A stretch of DNA of 64,000 nucleotides from Verrucomicrobiales bacterium (GTDB lineage Bacteria > Verrucomicrobiota > Verrucomicrobiia > Verrucomicrobiales > DEV007). Of this stretch, positions 8,810 to 18,779 are shown piece after piece. Each line of letters opens with the position of its first letter. Position 1 is the first letter of the stretch. The DNA is taken from positions 1-64,000 of the forward strand of contig JAOFXR010000004.1 in assembly GCA_028047635.1 (NCBI GenBank), given 5' to 3'. Position numbers and translations under genes: made by a program. The notes below the pieces were generated by a model that saw only the letters and a list, made by a program, of their open reading frames with translations, had not been told where the DNA came from and ran no database searches.

Positions 8810-9832
8810 ATGAGTTCTCCCGCCGTTGTTAACTTTGCCCCTGAGAAAGGGTCCGTCGAAATCCGCGAAATTGATCGTCCTGAAATCGGGCCATCTGATG
8901 TCCTCCTCGAAGTCGCCAATGTCGGAGTCTGTGGCAGCGACCTGCATCAGTGGACAGCGGATCACTCCTGGCCTGTGAATTACCCCGTCGTGCTCGGTCA
9001 TGAATTTGGTGGGCACATTATTGAAACAGGAAGCGAAGTCGAAGGCTGGAAAGAAGGAGATCGTGTCGTTTCGGAGACGGCTGCGATCATCAGTGAAAAT
9101 AACCCCATGACCAAACGGGGCCTCTACAACCTCGACCCCACTCGCAAAGGATTCGGCTATGGTGTGAACGGAGCGATGACTAAATACGTTCGCGCCCCCT
9201 CCCGCATTCTCCATCACGTGCCTGACTCGCTCCCGTTCGAACAAGCCTGCCTCACCGAGCCCTGCTGCGTCGCCTACAGCGCCGTCGTTAAAAATGCCCG
9301 CATCGAACCGGGAGATCGCGTTGTTGTTCTGGGCCCGGGAACGATCGGTATTTTATGCGCCGCGATGGCTCGCCTCTGCGGTGCGGAGGTCGCGATTGTA
9401 GGACTCGAACAGGACGCGCATCGCCTCGAAATTGCGAAGACTTATGGCTGCGACGTCATCATCGGAGATGCCGCAGAATGGGCAAAATCCCGCGACGGCC
9501 TCGGATGCGATGGAGTCATCGATGCCGCCGGAGCAAGCGCCACATTACGCATCGCTCTCGACATCGTTCGCCCCGCCGGATGGATCAGCAAAGTCGGATG
9601 GGGACCGCAGCCACTAAACTTCAGCCTCGATCCGCTCGTGCAGAAGAACGTCACTTTGCAGGGAAGCTTCAGTCACAACTGGCCCATCTGGGAACGAGTC
9701 ATCGCTTTGCTATCAAACGGTCAGCTCGACGTAAAACCCATCATCGGCGGCGTCTGGTCAATCACTGACTGGCACGAAGCGTTTGAGAAAATGCATTCAG
9801 GGGCAGTCGTGAAATCCGTCCTAAAACCCTAA
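8810..9832 (+). CDS. Medium-chain polyol/sugar dehydrogenase lacking the structural zinc lobe
   Basis: 340 aa MDR-superfamily oxidoreductase. Catalytic-zinc residues are visible in GVCGSDLHQW and VLGHEFGGH (about residues 37-70). The nucleotide-binding loop is VVLGPGTIGILCAAMA (about 171-186). The second-zinc loop, normally with four cysteines, here reads SETAAIISENNPMTKRGLY and contains none, so no structural zinc is expected, as in mammalian sorbitol dehydrogenase. It most likely oxidises a secondary hydroxyl of a polyol or sugar acid with NAD(P). Thirteen bases separate it from the SDR gene; it probably belongs to one transcript. Confidence 0.85.
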   Translation: MSSPAVVNFAPEKGSVEIREIDRPEIGPSDVLLEVANVGVCGSDLHQWTADHSWPVNYPVVLGHEFGGHIIETGSEVEGWKEGDRVVSETAAIISENNPMTKRGLYNLDPTRKGFGYGVNGAMTKYVRAPSRILHHVPDSLPFEQACLTEPCCVAYSAVVKNARIEPGDRVVVLGPGTIGILCAAMARLCGAEVAIVGLEQDAHRLEIAKTYGCDVIIGDAAEWAKSRDGLGCDGVIDAAGASATLRIALDIVRPAGWISKVGWGPQPLNFSLDPLVQKNVTLQGSFSHNWPIWERVIALLSNGQLDVKPIIGGVWSITDWHEAFEKMHSGAVVKSVLKP

Positions 9833-9844
9833 CTTTAGCAAATC

Positions 9845-10639
9845 ATGCGGCTGAAAGATAAAGTCATCATCGTCACCGGCAGTTGCACTGGCATCGGAAA
9901 AGCCATCGCGAGCCAATGTGTCGCTGAAGGCGCGCGCGTCGTCATTCATGGACTCGAACAGGATCTCGGGGAAAAAGTAGTCTCAGAATTAGGCTCCGAA
10001 AATGCCGAGCTCCATATCGAAGACTTAACCACAGAAGGTTGCCCCGAAAGACTCGTCGAACTTGCCGTCTCAAACTTTGGCAAGCTCGATGCCGTAGTCA
10101 ACAATGCAGCCATGGTGGCGTCGGGAAACATTCACACTACCGACGAAGCCTTTTTCAACCGCATCCTCGCGGTGAACACGATGGCTCCGTTCCGACTTAT
10201 TCAGTCCGCGCTCTCTCGCCTCACTGAAACAAGAGGCACCGTCCTCAATATTGGCAGCGTGAACGCCTGGAGCGGAGAACCCGACCTGCTTCCTTACAGC
10301 GTTTCCAAAGGCGCTCTGATGACGATGACACGGAACCTCGGGGACACACTCATGAGAGAAAATGGAATTCGCGTGAACCAGATCAATCCGGGCTGGGTTC
10401 TCACAGAAAACGAAGCGCAGCGCAAACGCGAGCATGGGCTCAGTGACGACTGGCCTTCTGACCTTCCTAAAGTTTACGCACCCTCGGGAAGGATTTTAAA
10501 GCCGGAAGAAATCGCCATGGCCGCGATTTACTGGCTCGCCGAAGAAAGTGGCCCCATCAGCGGGCAGGTCGTCGATCTCGAACAGCACCCTTTCATCGGA
10601 CGCAACCCACCGAAGGACAATACTACCATTCCCACCTAA
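9845..10639 (+). CDS. SDR-family oxidoreductase
   Basis: 264 aa classical short-chain dehydrogenase. The cofactor loop TGSCTGIGKAIA is at about residues 12-23, NNAAMVASG at about 86-94, and the catalytic serine and YSVSK near 138-158. QINPGWVLTE is the usual post-active-site segment. It likely oxidises or reduces a sugar or sugar acid using NAD(P)(H) in the cytoplasm. Its stop codon is immediately followed by the ATG of the next gene with no gap, so translational coupling is likely. Confidence 0.88.
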   Translation: MRLKDKVIIVTGSCTGIGKAIASQCVAEGARVVIHGLEQDLGEKVVSELGSENAELHIEDLTTEGCPERLVELAVSNFGKLDAVVNNAAMVASGNIHTTDEAFFNRILAVNTMAPFRLIQSALSRLTETRGTVLNIGSVNAWSGEPDLLPYSVSKGALMTMTRNLGDTLMRENGIRVNQINPGWVLTENEAQRKREHGLSDDWPSDLPKVYAPSGRILKPEEIAMAAIYWLAEESGPISGQVVDLEQHPFIGRNPPKDNTTIPT

Positions 10640-11524
10640 ATGCCAAAACTAGCCGCCTTTCCCAAAGCCTACATGCAGGCGCTCTGCAAAGACGGAACCA
10701 TGACAGTTTCGGAATGGATTGCTCTCGCCGACACACTCGAAGTCGAAGGGCTCGAATGGTATGCCGGATTTCTCGAAATGGAGGATAAGAGTAATTGGCC
10801 CCGTTTCCGAAAAGAAGTCGAGGCGACCGGGCGTGTCATTCCGATGATGTGTTGCTCACCTGACTTCACCCATCCTGATTCAGAATTCCGTGCCAACGAG
10901 ATTGCGAAGCAGAAGAACTGGATAGACATGACGGAGACCCTCGGCGGCTCCTACTGCCGGGTCCTGAGCGGGCAGCGCCGTCCGGAATTAAGTATCACAG
11001 AAGGTGTCCGATTGGCAGCCGAGTCGATCGAAGCCTGCCTCCCCTACGCCGAAGAAAGAGGAATTACCCTGATCATCGAAAATCACTACAAAGACGATTT
11101 TTGGGAGTATCCCGAATTCGCCCAAAAGATGGATGTCTTCTGCGCACTCGTGGATGCCATTCAGCACTCGCACTTTGGGGTGAACTACGATCCCAGCAAC
11201 ACCTACCTCGCCGGCGAAGATCCCCTCGAGCTTTTGAAGCGGGTTTCGTCAAGAGTCGTCACGATGCATGCAAGCGACCGGTATCTAGCCGAAGGAACGA
11301 TCGAAGATCTACGCCGCGAAGAAGGTGGAGCAGAAGGCTACGCCAAGCGCCTCCGCCACGGCGAGATAGGAAAAGGCCTCAACGACTACGACGCCATTTT
11401 CTCGGAACTGAAGAGCAAGGGTTTCGATGGATGGATCAGCATCGAAGACGGCGTCGACGGCATCGATCAGCTCGCTCGGAGCGTTGCCTTTCTTCAAAAG
11501 AAAATCGCACAGCACTGGGGTTAG
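10640..11524 (+). CDS. Sugar phosphate isomerase/epimerase-like TIM-barrel protein
   Basis: 294 aa member of the xylose isomerase-like TIM barrel family (AP endonuclease 2 superfamily). Likely metal ligands are the E in LIIENH, the D in GVNYDPSN, the H in VVTMHASD and the E in WISIEDG, in the usual order around the barrel. There is no signal peptide, so it acts in the cytoplasm. Its ATG directly follows the SDR stop. With the decarboxylase-like and two dehydrogenase genes it forms a four-gene set that could isomerise, oxidise and cleave one sugar. Substrate unknown. Confidence 0.82.
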   Translation: MPKLAAFPKAYMQALCKDGTMTVSEWIALADTLEVEGLEWYAGFLEMEDKSNWPRFRKEVEATGRVIPMMCCSPDFTHPDSEFRANEIAKQKNWIDMTETLGGSYCRVLSGQRRPELSITEGVRLAAESIEACLPYAEERGITLIIENHYKDDFWEYPEFAQKMDVFCALVDAIQHSHFGVNYDPSNTYLAGEDPLELLKRVSSRVVTMHASDRYLAEGTIEDLRREEGGAEGYAKRLRHGEIGKGLNDYDAIFSELKSKGFDGWISIEDGVDGIDQLARSVAFLQKKIAQHWG

Positions 11525-11595
11525 TTCGCCCTTACCGAAAAAAAACGACAGTATTTGTCTTGCTCGGAAGTAAGAACATCGAAGCCCGCTCCCCC

Positions 11596-13041
11596 ATGAA
11601 GCTCATTCCCCTCCTCTATCTTGCCCTCTCGATTCCCCTTTCAGGCCTCTCGAAAGACCCTAACTTTGTATTCCTCCTCGTCGATGATCTCGGCTGGGCA
11701 GATATCGGGATTAACGGAAGCACGTTCCACAAAACCCCTAACATTGATGCCTTTTCCAACACGGGAGTTCGCTTCAGTGACGGCTACGCAGCAGCATCAA
11801 TCTGCTCGCCGACCCGAGCCAGCATCCTCACAGGACGCCATCCTGTTCGCGTTAACATCACCGACTTTATTTCCGGAAATCCCAGCACCGGAAAATTTCA
11901 AAAAGTGGAAGACCGGGACAACCTTGCTCTCGAAGAAGTCACGATTGCTGAAGCGCTGAAAGAGAACGGATACAAAACCTACTTTGCAGGCAAATGGCAT
12001 CTAGGGGGCGAAGGCTACTACCCGGAAGATCAGGGCTTCGACATCAATATCGGCGGCCACACAAGCGGTAGCCCGAGAGGCGGGTATTACTCGCCTTGGA
12101 ACAACCCAAAATTGCAGCAAAAAGAAGAAGGCGAGTATCTAACCGAACGCCTCACAGCAGAGACCAATGCATTCATCGAAGCGCAGAGCAAAGAAGAGAA
12201 ACCGTTTCTCGTCTACCTCTCCTACTACAACGTGCACACCCCGATTCAGGCTTACCAAAAGCGAGTCGACGAGTATCGAAAGGCCGCTGATTTACTCGAA
12301 GGCGACACCCCGCTCCTGAAAACACGAGATGGCGTCTCACGTGGGCGTCAGGACAATCCAGAGTTGGCCTCGATGGTGGCGGCAGTTGATGACAGTGTGG
12401 GATCGATTCTCAAGAAGTTGGATGAGCTCAAAATTGCCGACAACACCGTCGTTATTTTCTTTTCTGATAACGGAGGCCTTTGCACCCGTCCACCGTCCTA
12501 CGGCGAAGGAAAGAAAAAGAAGAACCCTTCATTTTTGCCAACGGGTCCTGGCTGCAATCTGCCGCTTCGATCCGGCAAGGGCTGGCTCTACGAGGGAGGC
12601 ATTCGTGAAGCAACGATCGTGCGAGCGCCGGGCGTCACTGCCCCCGGGGGTATATGCCATTCGCCTGTCGTTAGTACTGACTTTTTCCCGACAATCCTCG
12701 AGTTGGCCGGGATCGAAGCGAAACCCGAACTTCACGTCGACGGGGAGAGCCTCGTTGATCTGTTGACGAATCCTGATCAGAAAAAAAATCGCTCACTTTA
12801 CTGGCATTACCCTCATTACCATGGCTCAGGCTGGACGCCTGGAGGCGCGATCCGAAAAGGCGACTGGAAGCTGATCGAATTCTGGGAACATGGCGATGCA
12901 CAGCTTTTCAATTTGAGCTCTGATATCGGCGAACTGAACGATCTCAGCGAGAAGCATCCGGAGAAGAAGGCAGAACTCATCAAAGATCTCGCCGACTGGC
13001 GAAATGAGATCGGAGCCGTAATGCCTGAATTAGCCGAATAG
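11596..13041 (+). CDS. Secreted S1-family sulfatase (arylsulfatase A-like)
   Basis: 481 aa formylglycine-dependent sulfatase. The signal peptide is [19 protein letters not shown]; the ORF track extends 165 codons upstream through the preceding gene, and the internal ATG at 11596 is clearly the start. Metal-binding [10 protein letters not shown] is at about residues 27-36, the FGly motif [11 protein letters not shown] begins at Cys70, [12 protein letters not shown] follows, and a second metal site is FSDNGG. It hydrolyses a sulfate ester, probably on a polysaccharide outside the cytoplasm. It follows the sugar-processing cluster after a 71-bp gap and may be co-regulated with it. Maturation needs a formylglycine-generating enzyme, which is not in this window. 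Confidence 0.95.
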   Translation: MKLIPLLYLALSIPLSGLSKDPNFVFLLVDDLGWADIGINGSTFHKTPNIDAFSNTGVRFSDGYAAASICSPTRASILTGRHPVRVNITDFISGNPSTGKFQKVEDRDNLALEEVTIAEALKENGYKTYFAGKWHLGGEGYYPEDQGFDINIGGHTSGSPRGGYYSPWNNPKLQQKEEGEYLTERLTAETNAFIEAQSKEEKPFLVYLSYYNVHTPIQAYQKRVDEYRKAADLLEGDTPLLKTRDGVSRGRQDNPELASMVAAVDDSVGSILKKLDELKIADNTVVIFFSDNGGLCTRPPSYGEGKKKKNPSFLPTGPGCNLPLRSGKGWLYEGGIREATIVRAPGVTAPGGICHSPVVSTDFFPTILELAGIEAKPELHVDGESLVDLLTNPDQKKNRSLYWHYPHYHGSGWTPGGAIRKGDWKLIEFWEHGDAQLFNLSSDIGELNDLSEKHPEKKAELIKDLADWRNEIGAVMPELAE

Positions 13042-13052
13042 AATCCGAACGA

Positions 13053-14579
13053 CTATTTCACTCTGAACGTTTTCTCGTAATGAGGCATCGTGTTCTTGGT
13101 CCAGGTATCGAGGGCTGCTTTGGTATCGTGCCACTTCGGTTCCTGATGCGTTTGGCTCCACTGTAGCCCTTCGGCGACCATAGAATTGAGTAACTCGACG
13201 TGCTCCTTCGAGACATCATCACTCTCTGAGAAATCAGTCGTCACATCGTAGATCTTCCACGAACTCAGATTCTTGCGGTAAGCCTTCAAATTGCCCACGC
13301 GGATCGCGACCTCGTTTCCTGATCCATGATGGCGAAGCCAGAAGATCGGTTCGTCGGGATGGGAGTTCTTTCCCGCAAGAAAATCGCTCCAGATATCTTT
13401 CCCATCGAGCTTCTTATTTTTCGGAATCTTCGCCCCGGCGAGACCGGCAAAAGTGGGATAGAAATCCAGGGCCAGAACCGGATGATCAAACACATCCCCG
13501 GCGGGCACCTTCTCCGGCCAGTGCATGAACATGGGAACACGAATCCCACCCTCGTGCGCCGATCCTTTATCATCCTGAAGCGGCGCATTGCTGGCGGCCT
13601 GTAGAATCTTCCCACCGTTGTCGCTCATGAAAACGATCAGGGTTTCCTCCATGATCGAATCGTCTGCATTTCCGTCTCCGTTGGGATCCTTCAGCGTGTC
13701 CACGAGTTGTTTCACTCCGCGATCCACCGCATACATCATCGCCACGTAATTCTGGCGCTTCTTGTAATCGGTAAAATTAATCCCGCTACCCGGATTCGCA
13801 GGCTTGTGATCAGGATAGAGATGCTGCAAATCTTCGGTTTTTCCGTGCAGTGGTGAATGAGGCGCGTTGTAGGCCATGTAGAGGAAAAACGGCTTAGCCT
13901 TCGCTGACTTCTTTGCAATATAATCCGCCCCTTCGTCAGACAGCATGTCAGTCAGATAAGCCCCTTCAGGAGACTTAAATGCCTCGCCGTTCCGCTCAAG
14001 GAAATACTGATAGTCATTGATCTTCGGCTCCACTTTATCAGAGATATAAGGATAGTACTGATGCCCTCCTCCCACGAAACCGTAGAACTCGTCAAAACCG
14101 CGGTTATTGGGATGAAACGGCTTGGACGAGCCCACATGCCATTTTCCAATGCAAGCCGTCGCATATCCCGCCTTTTTCAGCACCGTGCTCATGAGCATCT
14201 CGTTTTCCGGGATCCCTTTTGAATTATAATCCTCAAGGTTCTTCGACACATCAGGCAGATTTTTCTGCCCTCCGTAAGTGTGAGGCATACGGCCTGACAA
14301 CAAGGCCATCCGACTCGGGCCACAAAAAGGATGAGCCACGTAAGCCTGCTTAAAGATTGTCCCGGCTCGGGCAAGCGCATCGATATTTGGAGTCACCACA
14401 TCCGTCTCCACTCCGAACAATTCGGCATTAAAGCCCACATCCGCGTAGCCAAGATCATCAAGGAACAGGAGAACGATGTTTGGCTTTTTCGCGTCATCCT
14501 GCGCAAAACTAGCTCCACAAAAATTGATGACTACTCCTGCCAGAATCGCAGAAAGGGCGTTGTGAATCCTTTGTCTCAT
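13053..14579 (-). CDS. Secreted S1-family sulfatase
   Basis: 508 aa. The signal peptide spans about residues 1-27 (ends ASFAQ). FLDDLGYADVGF gives the first metal-binding acids, the FGly motif is CGPSRMALLSG from Cys86, then GKWHVGSSKPFHP, and FMSDNGG near residue 310. The glycine after the modified cysteine is a permitted variant of C-x-P-x-R. It ends eleven bases from the end of the convergent sulfatase at 11596, and a 242-bp gap separates its start from the next plus-strand sulfatase, a divergent promoter region. Substrate unknown. Confidence 0.94.
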   Translation of the reverse strand: MRQRIHNALSAILAGVVINFCGASFAQDDAKKPNIVLLFLDDLGYADVGFNAELFGVETDVVTPNIDALARAGTIFKQAYVAHPFCGPSRMALLSGRMPHTYGGQKNLPDVSKNLEDYNSKGIPENEMLMSTVLKKAGYATACIGKWHVGSSKPFHPNNRGFDEFYGFVGGGHQYYPYISDKVEPKINDYQYFLERNGEAFKSPEGAYLTDMLSDEGADYIAKKSAKAKPFFLYMAYNAPHSPLHGKTEDLQHLYPDHKPANPGSGINFTDYKKRQNYVAMMYAVDRGVKQLVDTLKDPNGDGNADDSIMEETLIVFMSDNGGKILQAASNAPLQDDKGSAHEGGIRVPMFMHWPEKVPAGDVFDHPVLALDFYPTFAGLAGAKIPKNKKLDGKDIWSDFLAGKNSHPDEPIFWLRHHGSGNEVAIRVGNLKAYRKNLSSWKIYDVTTDFSESDDVSKEHVELLNSMVAEGLQWSQTHQEPKWHDTKAALDTWTKNTMPHYEKTFRVK

Positions 14580-14821
14580 CGGTGTCTCTTACTAAATCAC
14601 TTCCGAGTCATCGCAATCCTAACGGAAAAAGTTCAGTCTATCATCTTTTCCCACTCGCAGGCATTTCGGCTCCGGTATTGCAGGGTTCAGAGAAAACCCC
14701 TTCAATATCGGCAGGTTTCACGGCCTGAGGGAATAGGAAGATGAACCCACTCTGTGAACGCAGCAATCCCCGACCGGTTCAGCATCAAATCGAAACGAAT
14801 AGATCACGCCTCTCAAATTTT

Positions 14822-16360
14822 ATGAAACTATTTTCAATCCTCTTATCACTACTGGCTTCAATCGCAGCACCGGCGATCGCCGACGATCGTCCCAATGTCC
14901 TTTGGATCACAATCGAAGACTGGTCGCCCGATCTCTCTTGCTACGGAACCAAAGGCCTTCAGACCCCACACGTCGACAAGCTTGCTTCTGAAGGCATTCG
15001 CTACGAGCACGCTTTTACCACTTCCCCGGTTTGTTCGACATCGCGGTCGGCGATGATGACGGGATTTCATCAAAATTTCATCGGCGCCAATCAGCACCGC
15101 GAGCACAACAAAGAGGCTTTACCGCACGGAATAAAGCCGATCCCCCATCTCTTCGCTGAAGCGGGCTACTACACCGCACTCATGAGTAGAAAGACTGACT
15201 GTAATTTCCTTCCCACGAAAAAAGAGGAACTATTCATGGGCGCTGACTGGGCTGACCGAAGGGAAGACCAGCCTTTCTTTGCGAGAATCACTTTCGGAGG
15301 CACTCACCGTTCCTGGAACCGCGATCCCGAACGTCCCATCGCCATCGAAGACGTCGAGATCCCACCCTATTATGCCGACACTGAATTCGTTCGTCGTGAC
15401 TGGGCCAACGGACTTGAGCAAATGCAGTTGGTGGATCGCGAAGTGGGCGAACTCCTCAAGCGCCTCGATGACGAAGGGCTCCGCAACAACACGATCGTCT
15501 TCTTTATCGGAGATCACGGTCGCTGCCACATCCGCGGAAAACAATTCCTCTACGACGGGGGCATTCGCATTCCTATGATTATGCGTTGGCCCGGAAAGGT
15601 TGAACCGGCACAGGTCAGCGACGATCTCGTGATGTCGATCGACATCGGCGCAACGATTCTTGAGGCCGCTGGAATCGAAGCCCCTGTTCCGCTCCATGGA
15701 AAAAGCCTTTTCAGCGAAGAGGTTAAAAATCGCGAATACGTCTTCGCCGCACGCGATAAAATGGACGAAACTCATGACTCAATGCGTGCGATTCGCTCCA
15801 AAGATCACAAGTTGATCCTGAACCTCATGCCCGAGCGCCCCTGGTGCCAATACAACCGCTACAAGGAGGGAGCTTACCCTGTTCTAGCGGAGATGAATAT
15901 CATGAACATCAAAGGTGAACTGACACCCGAGCAGTCCGCCTTTTTCGCTCCGACCAAACCCGAAATCGAACTGTTCGATCTTCGCCAAGATCCTCATGAG
16001 GTGAACAACCTCGCCGACGATCCAAGCTATAAGGAGATCAAAGCAGAGCTACTCGCCAAACTCACTAAGTGGCGCAACGAAGTGATTCACGATCAGGGAG
16101 TCAGTGACGAGTTCCGCGCGCTCGATACCTTCCCGAAAAAACTGACCGAGCCTACCCTCGAAAAATGGGTCAACGCCAATCAGGAGAACTATGATTTTAA
16201 CACCACCGGCTGGCCCGCCTGGTATCCGACCCGAACACTCGAAGAGTGGGAAAAAGCCAGAGAGAAATGGGAGCCCTATGTGTTTCGTGGCCCTGAAGAG
16301 AAGGTAGACCGTCCTAAAATCGTAGCATCCAAGAAGAGAAATAAACCTGCTAAAAAATGA
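14822..16360 (+). CDS. Secreted S1-family sulfatase, N-sulfoglucosamine-sulfohydrolase-like
   Basis: 512 aa from ATG 14822 (signal MKLFSILLSLLASIAAPAIA); the longer ORF-track start adds 27 non-signal residues. The body resembles the heparan N-sulfatase-like subfamily: WITIEDWSPDLSCYG at about residues 28-42, where ED replaces the more common DD. The FGly site CSTSRSAMMTG starts at Cys71 with threonine where proline or alanine is usual; the arginine is kept, so it could still be matured. VFFIGDHGRCHIRGKQ supplies later metal and substrate contacts. The C-terminus is long and ends in lysines (KKRNKPAKK). Its stop overlaps the start of the TIM-barrel gene by four bases. Confidence 0.92.
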   Translation: MKLFSILLSLLASIAAPAIADDRPNVLWITIEDWSPDLSCYGTKGLQTPHVDKLASEGIRYEHAFTTSPVCSTSRSAMMTGFHQNFIGANQHREHNKEALPHGIKPIPHLFAEAGYYTALMSRKTDCNFLPTKKEELFMGADWADRREDQPFFARITFGGTHRSWNRDPERPIAIEDVEIPPYYADTEFVRRDWANGLEQMQLVDREVGELLKRLDDEGLRNNTIVFFIGDHGRCHIRGKQFLYDGGIRIPMIMRWPGKVEPAQVSDDLVMSIDIGATILEAAGIEAPVPLHGKSLFSEEVKNREYVFAARDKMDETHDSMRAIRSKDHKLILNLMPERPWCQYNRYKEGAYPVLAEMNIMNIKGELTPEQSAFFAPTKPEIELFDLRQDPHEVNNLADDPSYKEIKAELLAKLTKWRNEVIHDQGVSDEFRALDTFPKKLTEPTLEKWVNANQENYDFNTTGWPAWYPTRTLEEWEKAREKWEPYVFRGPEEKVDRPKIVASKKRNKPAKK

Positions 16361-17232
16361 TCACACGTAGAAACTCTATCCAACTCCTCGCCGCTGCCGC
16401 AGCGGGGTCCGCGACACGTCCCTCATGGGCTGACGAGAAACCAAAATTCCCTATCGGTGCCTGCGACTGGTCGATAAAAAAACAGCAGGATATCTCCGCC
16501 TTCGATGTTGCAGGCGAGATAGGGCTGGAAGGTTTGCAAGTCAGCTTCAGCACTCCGGATTCGGAGTTTGATCTACGAGATGCAAAAGTCCGCGAGCAAT
16601 ACTATCGAAAAGTCGACGCGACCGGCATTCAGCTGGCCTCACTCGGGATGGGCATCCTCAACAAGATGCCGCTTGCTACACATCCAGAATCGATCGACTG
16701 GGTAGACGACGTCATCGCCGTCATCGCAGCGATGAGCAAAGAGCAGCCTGACAAAGCCCCGAATATTTGCCTGCTCGCCTTCTTTGGAAAAGGAGATATC
16801 AATGGCAAACCGGAGTTGATGGATGCCGTGATCCGGAAACTCAAGACTGTCGTAAAAAAGGCGGAAGATGCCGGCGTCGTATTGGGAATTGAATCCCTCC
16901 TCTCCGCCGACGATCACCTAAAAATTATTGACGGCGTGGGCTCGAAAGCGATTCAGGTCTACTACGATTCCGCGAACTCTCTCAAAATGGAATACGACAT
17001 CTATGAAGAAGTCGTTCAGCTCGGCGCAGATCGCATCTGCCAGATTCACTGCAAAGAAAACAAAGGACTGGTTGGCGAAGGGGATGTCGACTTCGTGAAA
17101 TTCCAACAATCCCTCACTAAGACCGGTTACAAGGACTGGCTTATTATCGAAGGCTCCACTCCAAAAGGCACCGGAGTCGTTGAGGCCTATCAAAAGAACT
17201 TCGCCACTCTCAATGAAATCTTCCGAAAATGA
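16357..17232 (+). CDS. Exported sugar phosphate isomerase/epimerase-like TIM-barrel protein
   Basis: 291 aa xylose isomerase-like barrel with an N-terminal RR-containing, alanine-rich leader (MITRRNSIQLLAAAAAGSA, Tat-like) followed by ADEKPKFPIGACDWSI. Expected metal ligands are the E in LGIESLLS, the D in YYDSANS, the H in QIHCKEN and the E in LIIEGST. Export of this fold is common in Verrucomicrobia and Planctomycetes but the substrate is unknown. The gene starts inside the stop of the preceding sulfatase and its own stop overlaps the start of the next by four bases (ATGA at both junctions), so the three genes are translationally coupled. Confidence 0.85.
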   Translation: MITRRNSIQLLAAAAAGSATRPSWADEKPKFPIGACDWSIKKQQDISAFDVAGEIGLEGLQVSFSTPDSEFDLRDAKVREQYYRKVDATGIQLASLGMGILNKMPLATHPESIDWVDDVIAVIAAMSKEQPDKAPNICLLAFFGKGDINGKPELMDAVIRKLKTVVKKAEDAGVVLGIESLLSADDHLKIIDGVGSKAIQVYYDSANSLKMEYDIYEEVVQLGADRICQIHCKENKGLVGEGDVDFVKFQQSLTKTGYKDWLIIEGSTPKGTGVVEAYQKNFATLNEIFRK

Positions 17233-18767
17233 AGAGATCTCCTATCCTCTTAATCATCGCCGTGCTGGGGGCCATCTCACTCTCACATGCGGACAAAGCG
17301 GACTCCGCAGTTAAACCCAATGTGATTCTCATCTACGCCGATGACCTCGGTATTGGAATGCTCGGATGCTACGGGCAAAAATTGGTGAAGACGCCCCACA
17401 TTGACCGGCTCGCGGCCGAGGGAATTAAATTCAACAATTACTACGGAGGGGTTTTCTGTGCCCCTGCCCGGTGGACGCTCCTAACAGGCTTACACGATGG
17501 CCGCTTTGGCGGGTGGAAACAAAATGGCGCTGGCCTTCCGATCAAACGGGACGCAGGCGATATCACGGAACAAGATTTCCAAAAGCAAATGGCCAACGTG
17601 AAGGCCAATGCTAACCCGATTGCTCCTGAAGAGATCTTTCTTGGGCAGATCGCCCAGAAGGCTGGCTATGCGACAGCCCAGTTCGGGAAATTGGACCGAG
17701 GTTTCCTGACATGGTCAGAACGAGTGCAACGCTTCGGCTGGGATTTCCATGAAGGCTACTATGATCACCAGCGGGCACACGGGTTCTATCCACCCTACCT
17801 GTGGAGGAACGGAGAACGCTTCGACCTTCTCGGCAACAAAGACCCACGTTGCGGAAAAATGAGTGAGAAAGGCGACGAGCCTGTCGGGTCTGGCGGCGAG
17901 ACCTATTCACAGAATGTATTCATCGACGGCATCCTCAAATACATCCGGGCTCATCAGGAAAAACCTTTTTTTATTTATCACTCAACGCAGCTGCCCCATG
18001 GCCCAGTCGCGATCCCGGAACTGCACCTTGATTTCGCAACCTTATCCGACCTCTCTCTCGCCGAGAAGAAGTACGCCTCGATGGTGAAGATGTTGGATGA
18101 CCATGTCGGGCTCATCATGAAAGAACTGAAGACTCTCGGGCTTGATGAAAACACCATCGTCGCGTTCACCTCTGACAATGGCCACGAACTCTACTACGGC
18201 CCCAAACCCAACTACCACCGACAGAAGTTCCCAGACGGAGGGAAGGCCAACCTCACCGACAGAAAGTGGCGCACCTCAGAATGCGAGGACGTCTTTGACG
18301 GCGCCGGAGGCAGGGCCGGAATCAAGCGATCAGGCTACCAGGGCGGAATCCAGTGCCCCATGATTGTTCGTTGGCCCGGGAAAATATCAGCGGGAACTGA
18401 AACCAATCATATGAGCGCCCACTACGATTTCATGGCTACGCTGGCTGATATCGTGGAGAGCGATTCACCGGCCGGCAAAGACAGCCTTTCCTATCTCCCC
18501 ACCCTGCTCGGAAAATCGCAGAAGCAAACACACGACTTCATTATCGTGAACAACCACTTTAATAAAATGGGGAGTTCTACGATCATCTCCAGGGATGGTT
18601 GGAAACTGGTCGAAATCGACCGGGCAAAGGATCACTTCCAACTCTACGACCTCAATACTGACAACGAAGAGCGCTACGATCTAGCTGCCAAATTTCCGGA
18701 TCGCGTGAAACAGCTCAAATCGAAACTCCTTTCCGAAATCGATTCCCCTCGTCCTGATCTCAATTAA
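17229..18767 (+). CDS. Secreted S1-family sulfatase
   Basis: 512 aa with signal peptide about residues 1-21 (cleavage near SHA/DKA). IYADDLGIGMLGCYG gives the metal acids, the FGly motif CAPARWTLLTG starts at Cys77, and FTSDNGHELYYGPK near residue 315 supplies the other acids. A long insertion follows the FGly helix before GQIAQKAGYATAQFGKLDRG, where the usual lysine-tryptophan-histidine motif is replaced by GKLDRG. That makes it an atypical subfamily member. It is coupled to the TIM-barrel gene upstream and followed twelve bases later by another sulfatase. Confidence 0.92.
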   Translation: MKRSPILLIIAVLGAISLSHADKADSAVKPNVILIYADDLGIGMLGCYGQKLVKTPHIDRLAAEGIKFNNYYGGVFCAPARWTLLTGLHDGRFGGWKQNGAGLPIKRDAGDITEQDFQKQMANVKANANPIAPEEIFLGQIAQKAGYATAQFGKLDRGFLTWSERVQRFGWDFHEGYYDHQRAHGFYPPYLWRNGERFDLLGNKDPRCGKMSEKGDEPVGSGGETYSQNVFIDGILKYIRAHQEKPFFIYHSTQLPHGPVAIPELHLDFATLSDLSLAEKKYASMVKMLDDHVGLIMKELKTLGLDENTIVAFTSDNGHELYYGPKPNYHRQKFPDGGKANLTDRKWRTSECEDVFDGAGGRAGIKRSGYQGGIQCPMIVRWPGKISAGTETNHMSAHYDFMATLADIVESDSPAGKDSLSYLPTLLGKSQKQTHDFIIVNNHFNKMGSSTIISRDGWKLVEIDRAKDHFQLYDLNTDNEERYDLAAKFPDRVKQLKSKLLSEIDSPRPDLN

Positions 18768-18779
18768 TTTTCTCTTCCG

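Noticed and set aside
8078-9244. 388-aa minus-strand ORF over the HPS and dehydrogenase genes
   Set aside because: Shadow of two well-supported plus-strand genes.
11101-11595. N-terminal extension of the sulfatase ORF (165 codons)
   Set aside because: It overlaps the TIM-barrel gene in another frame and is Arg/Ser-rich with no family signal; the signal peptide starts at 11596.
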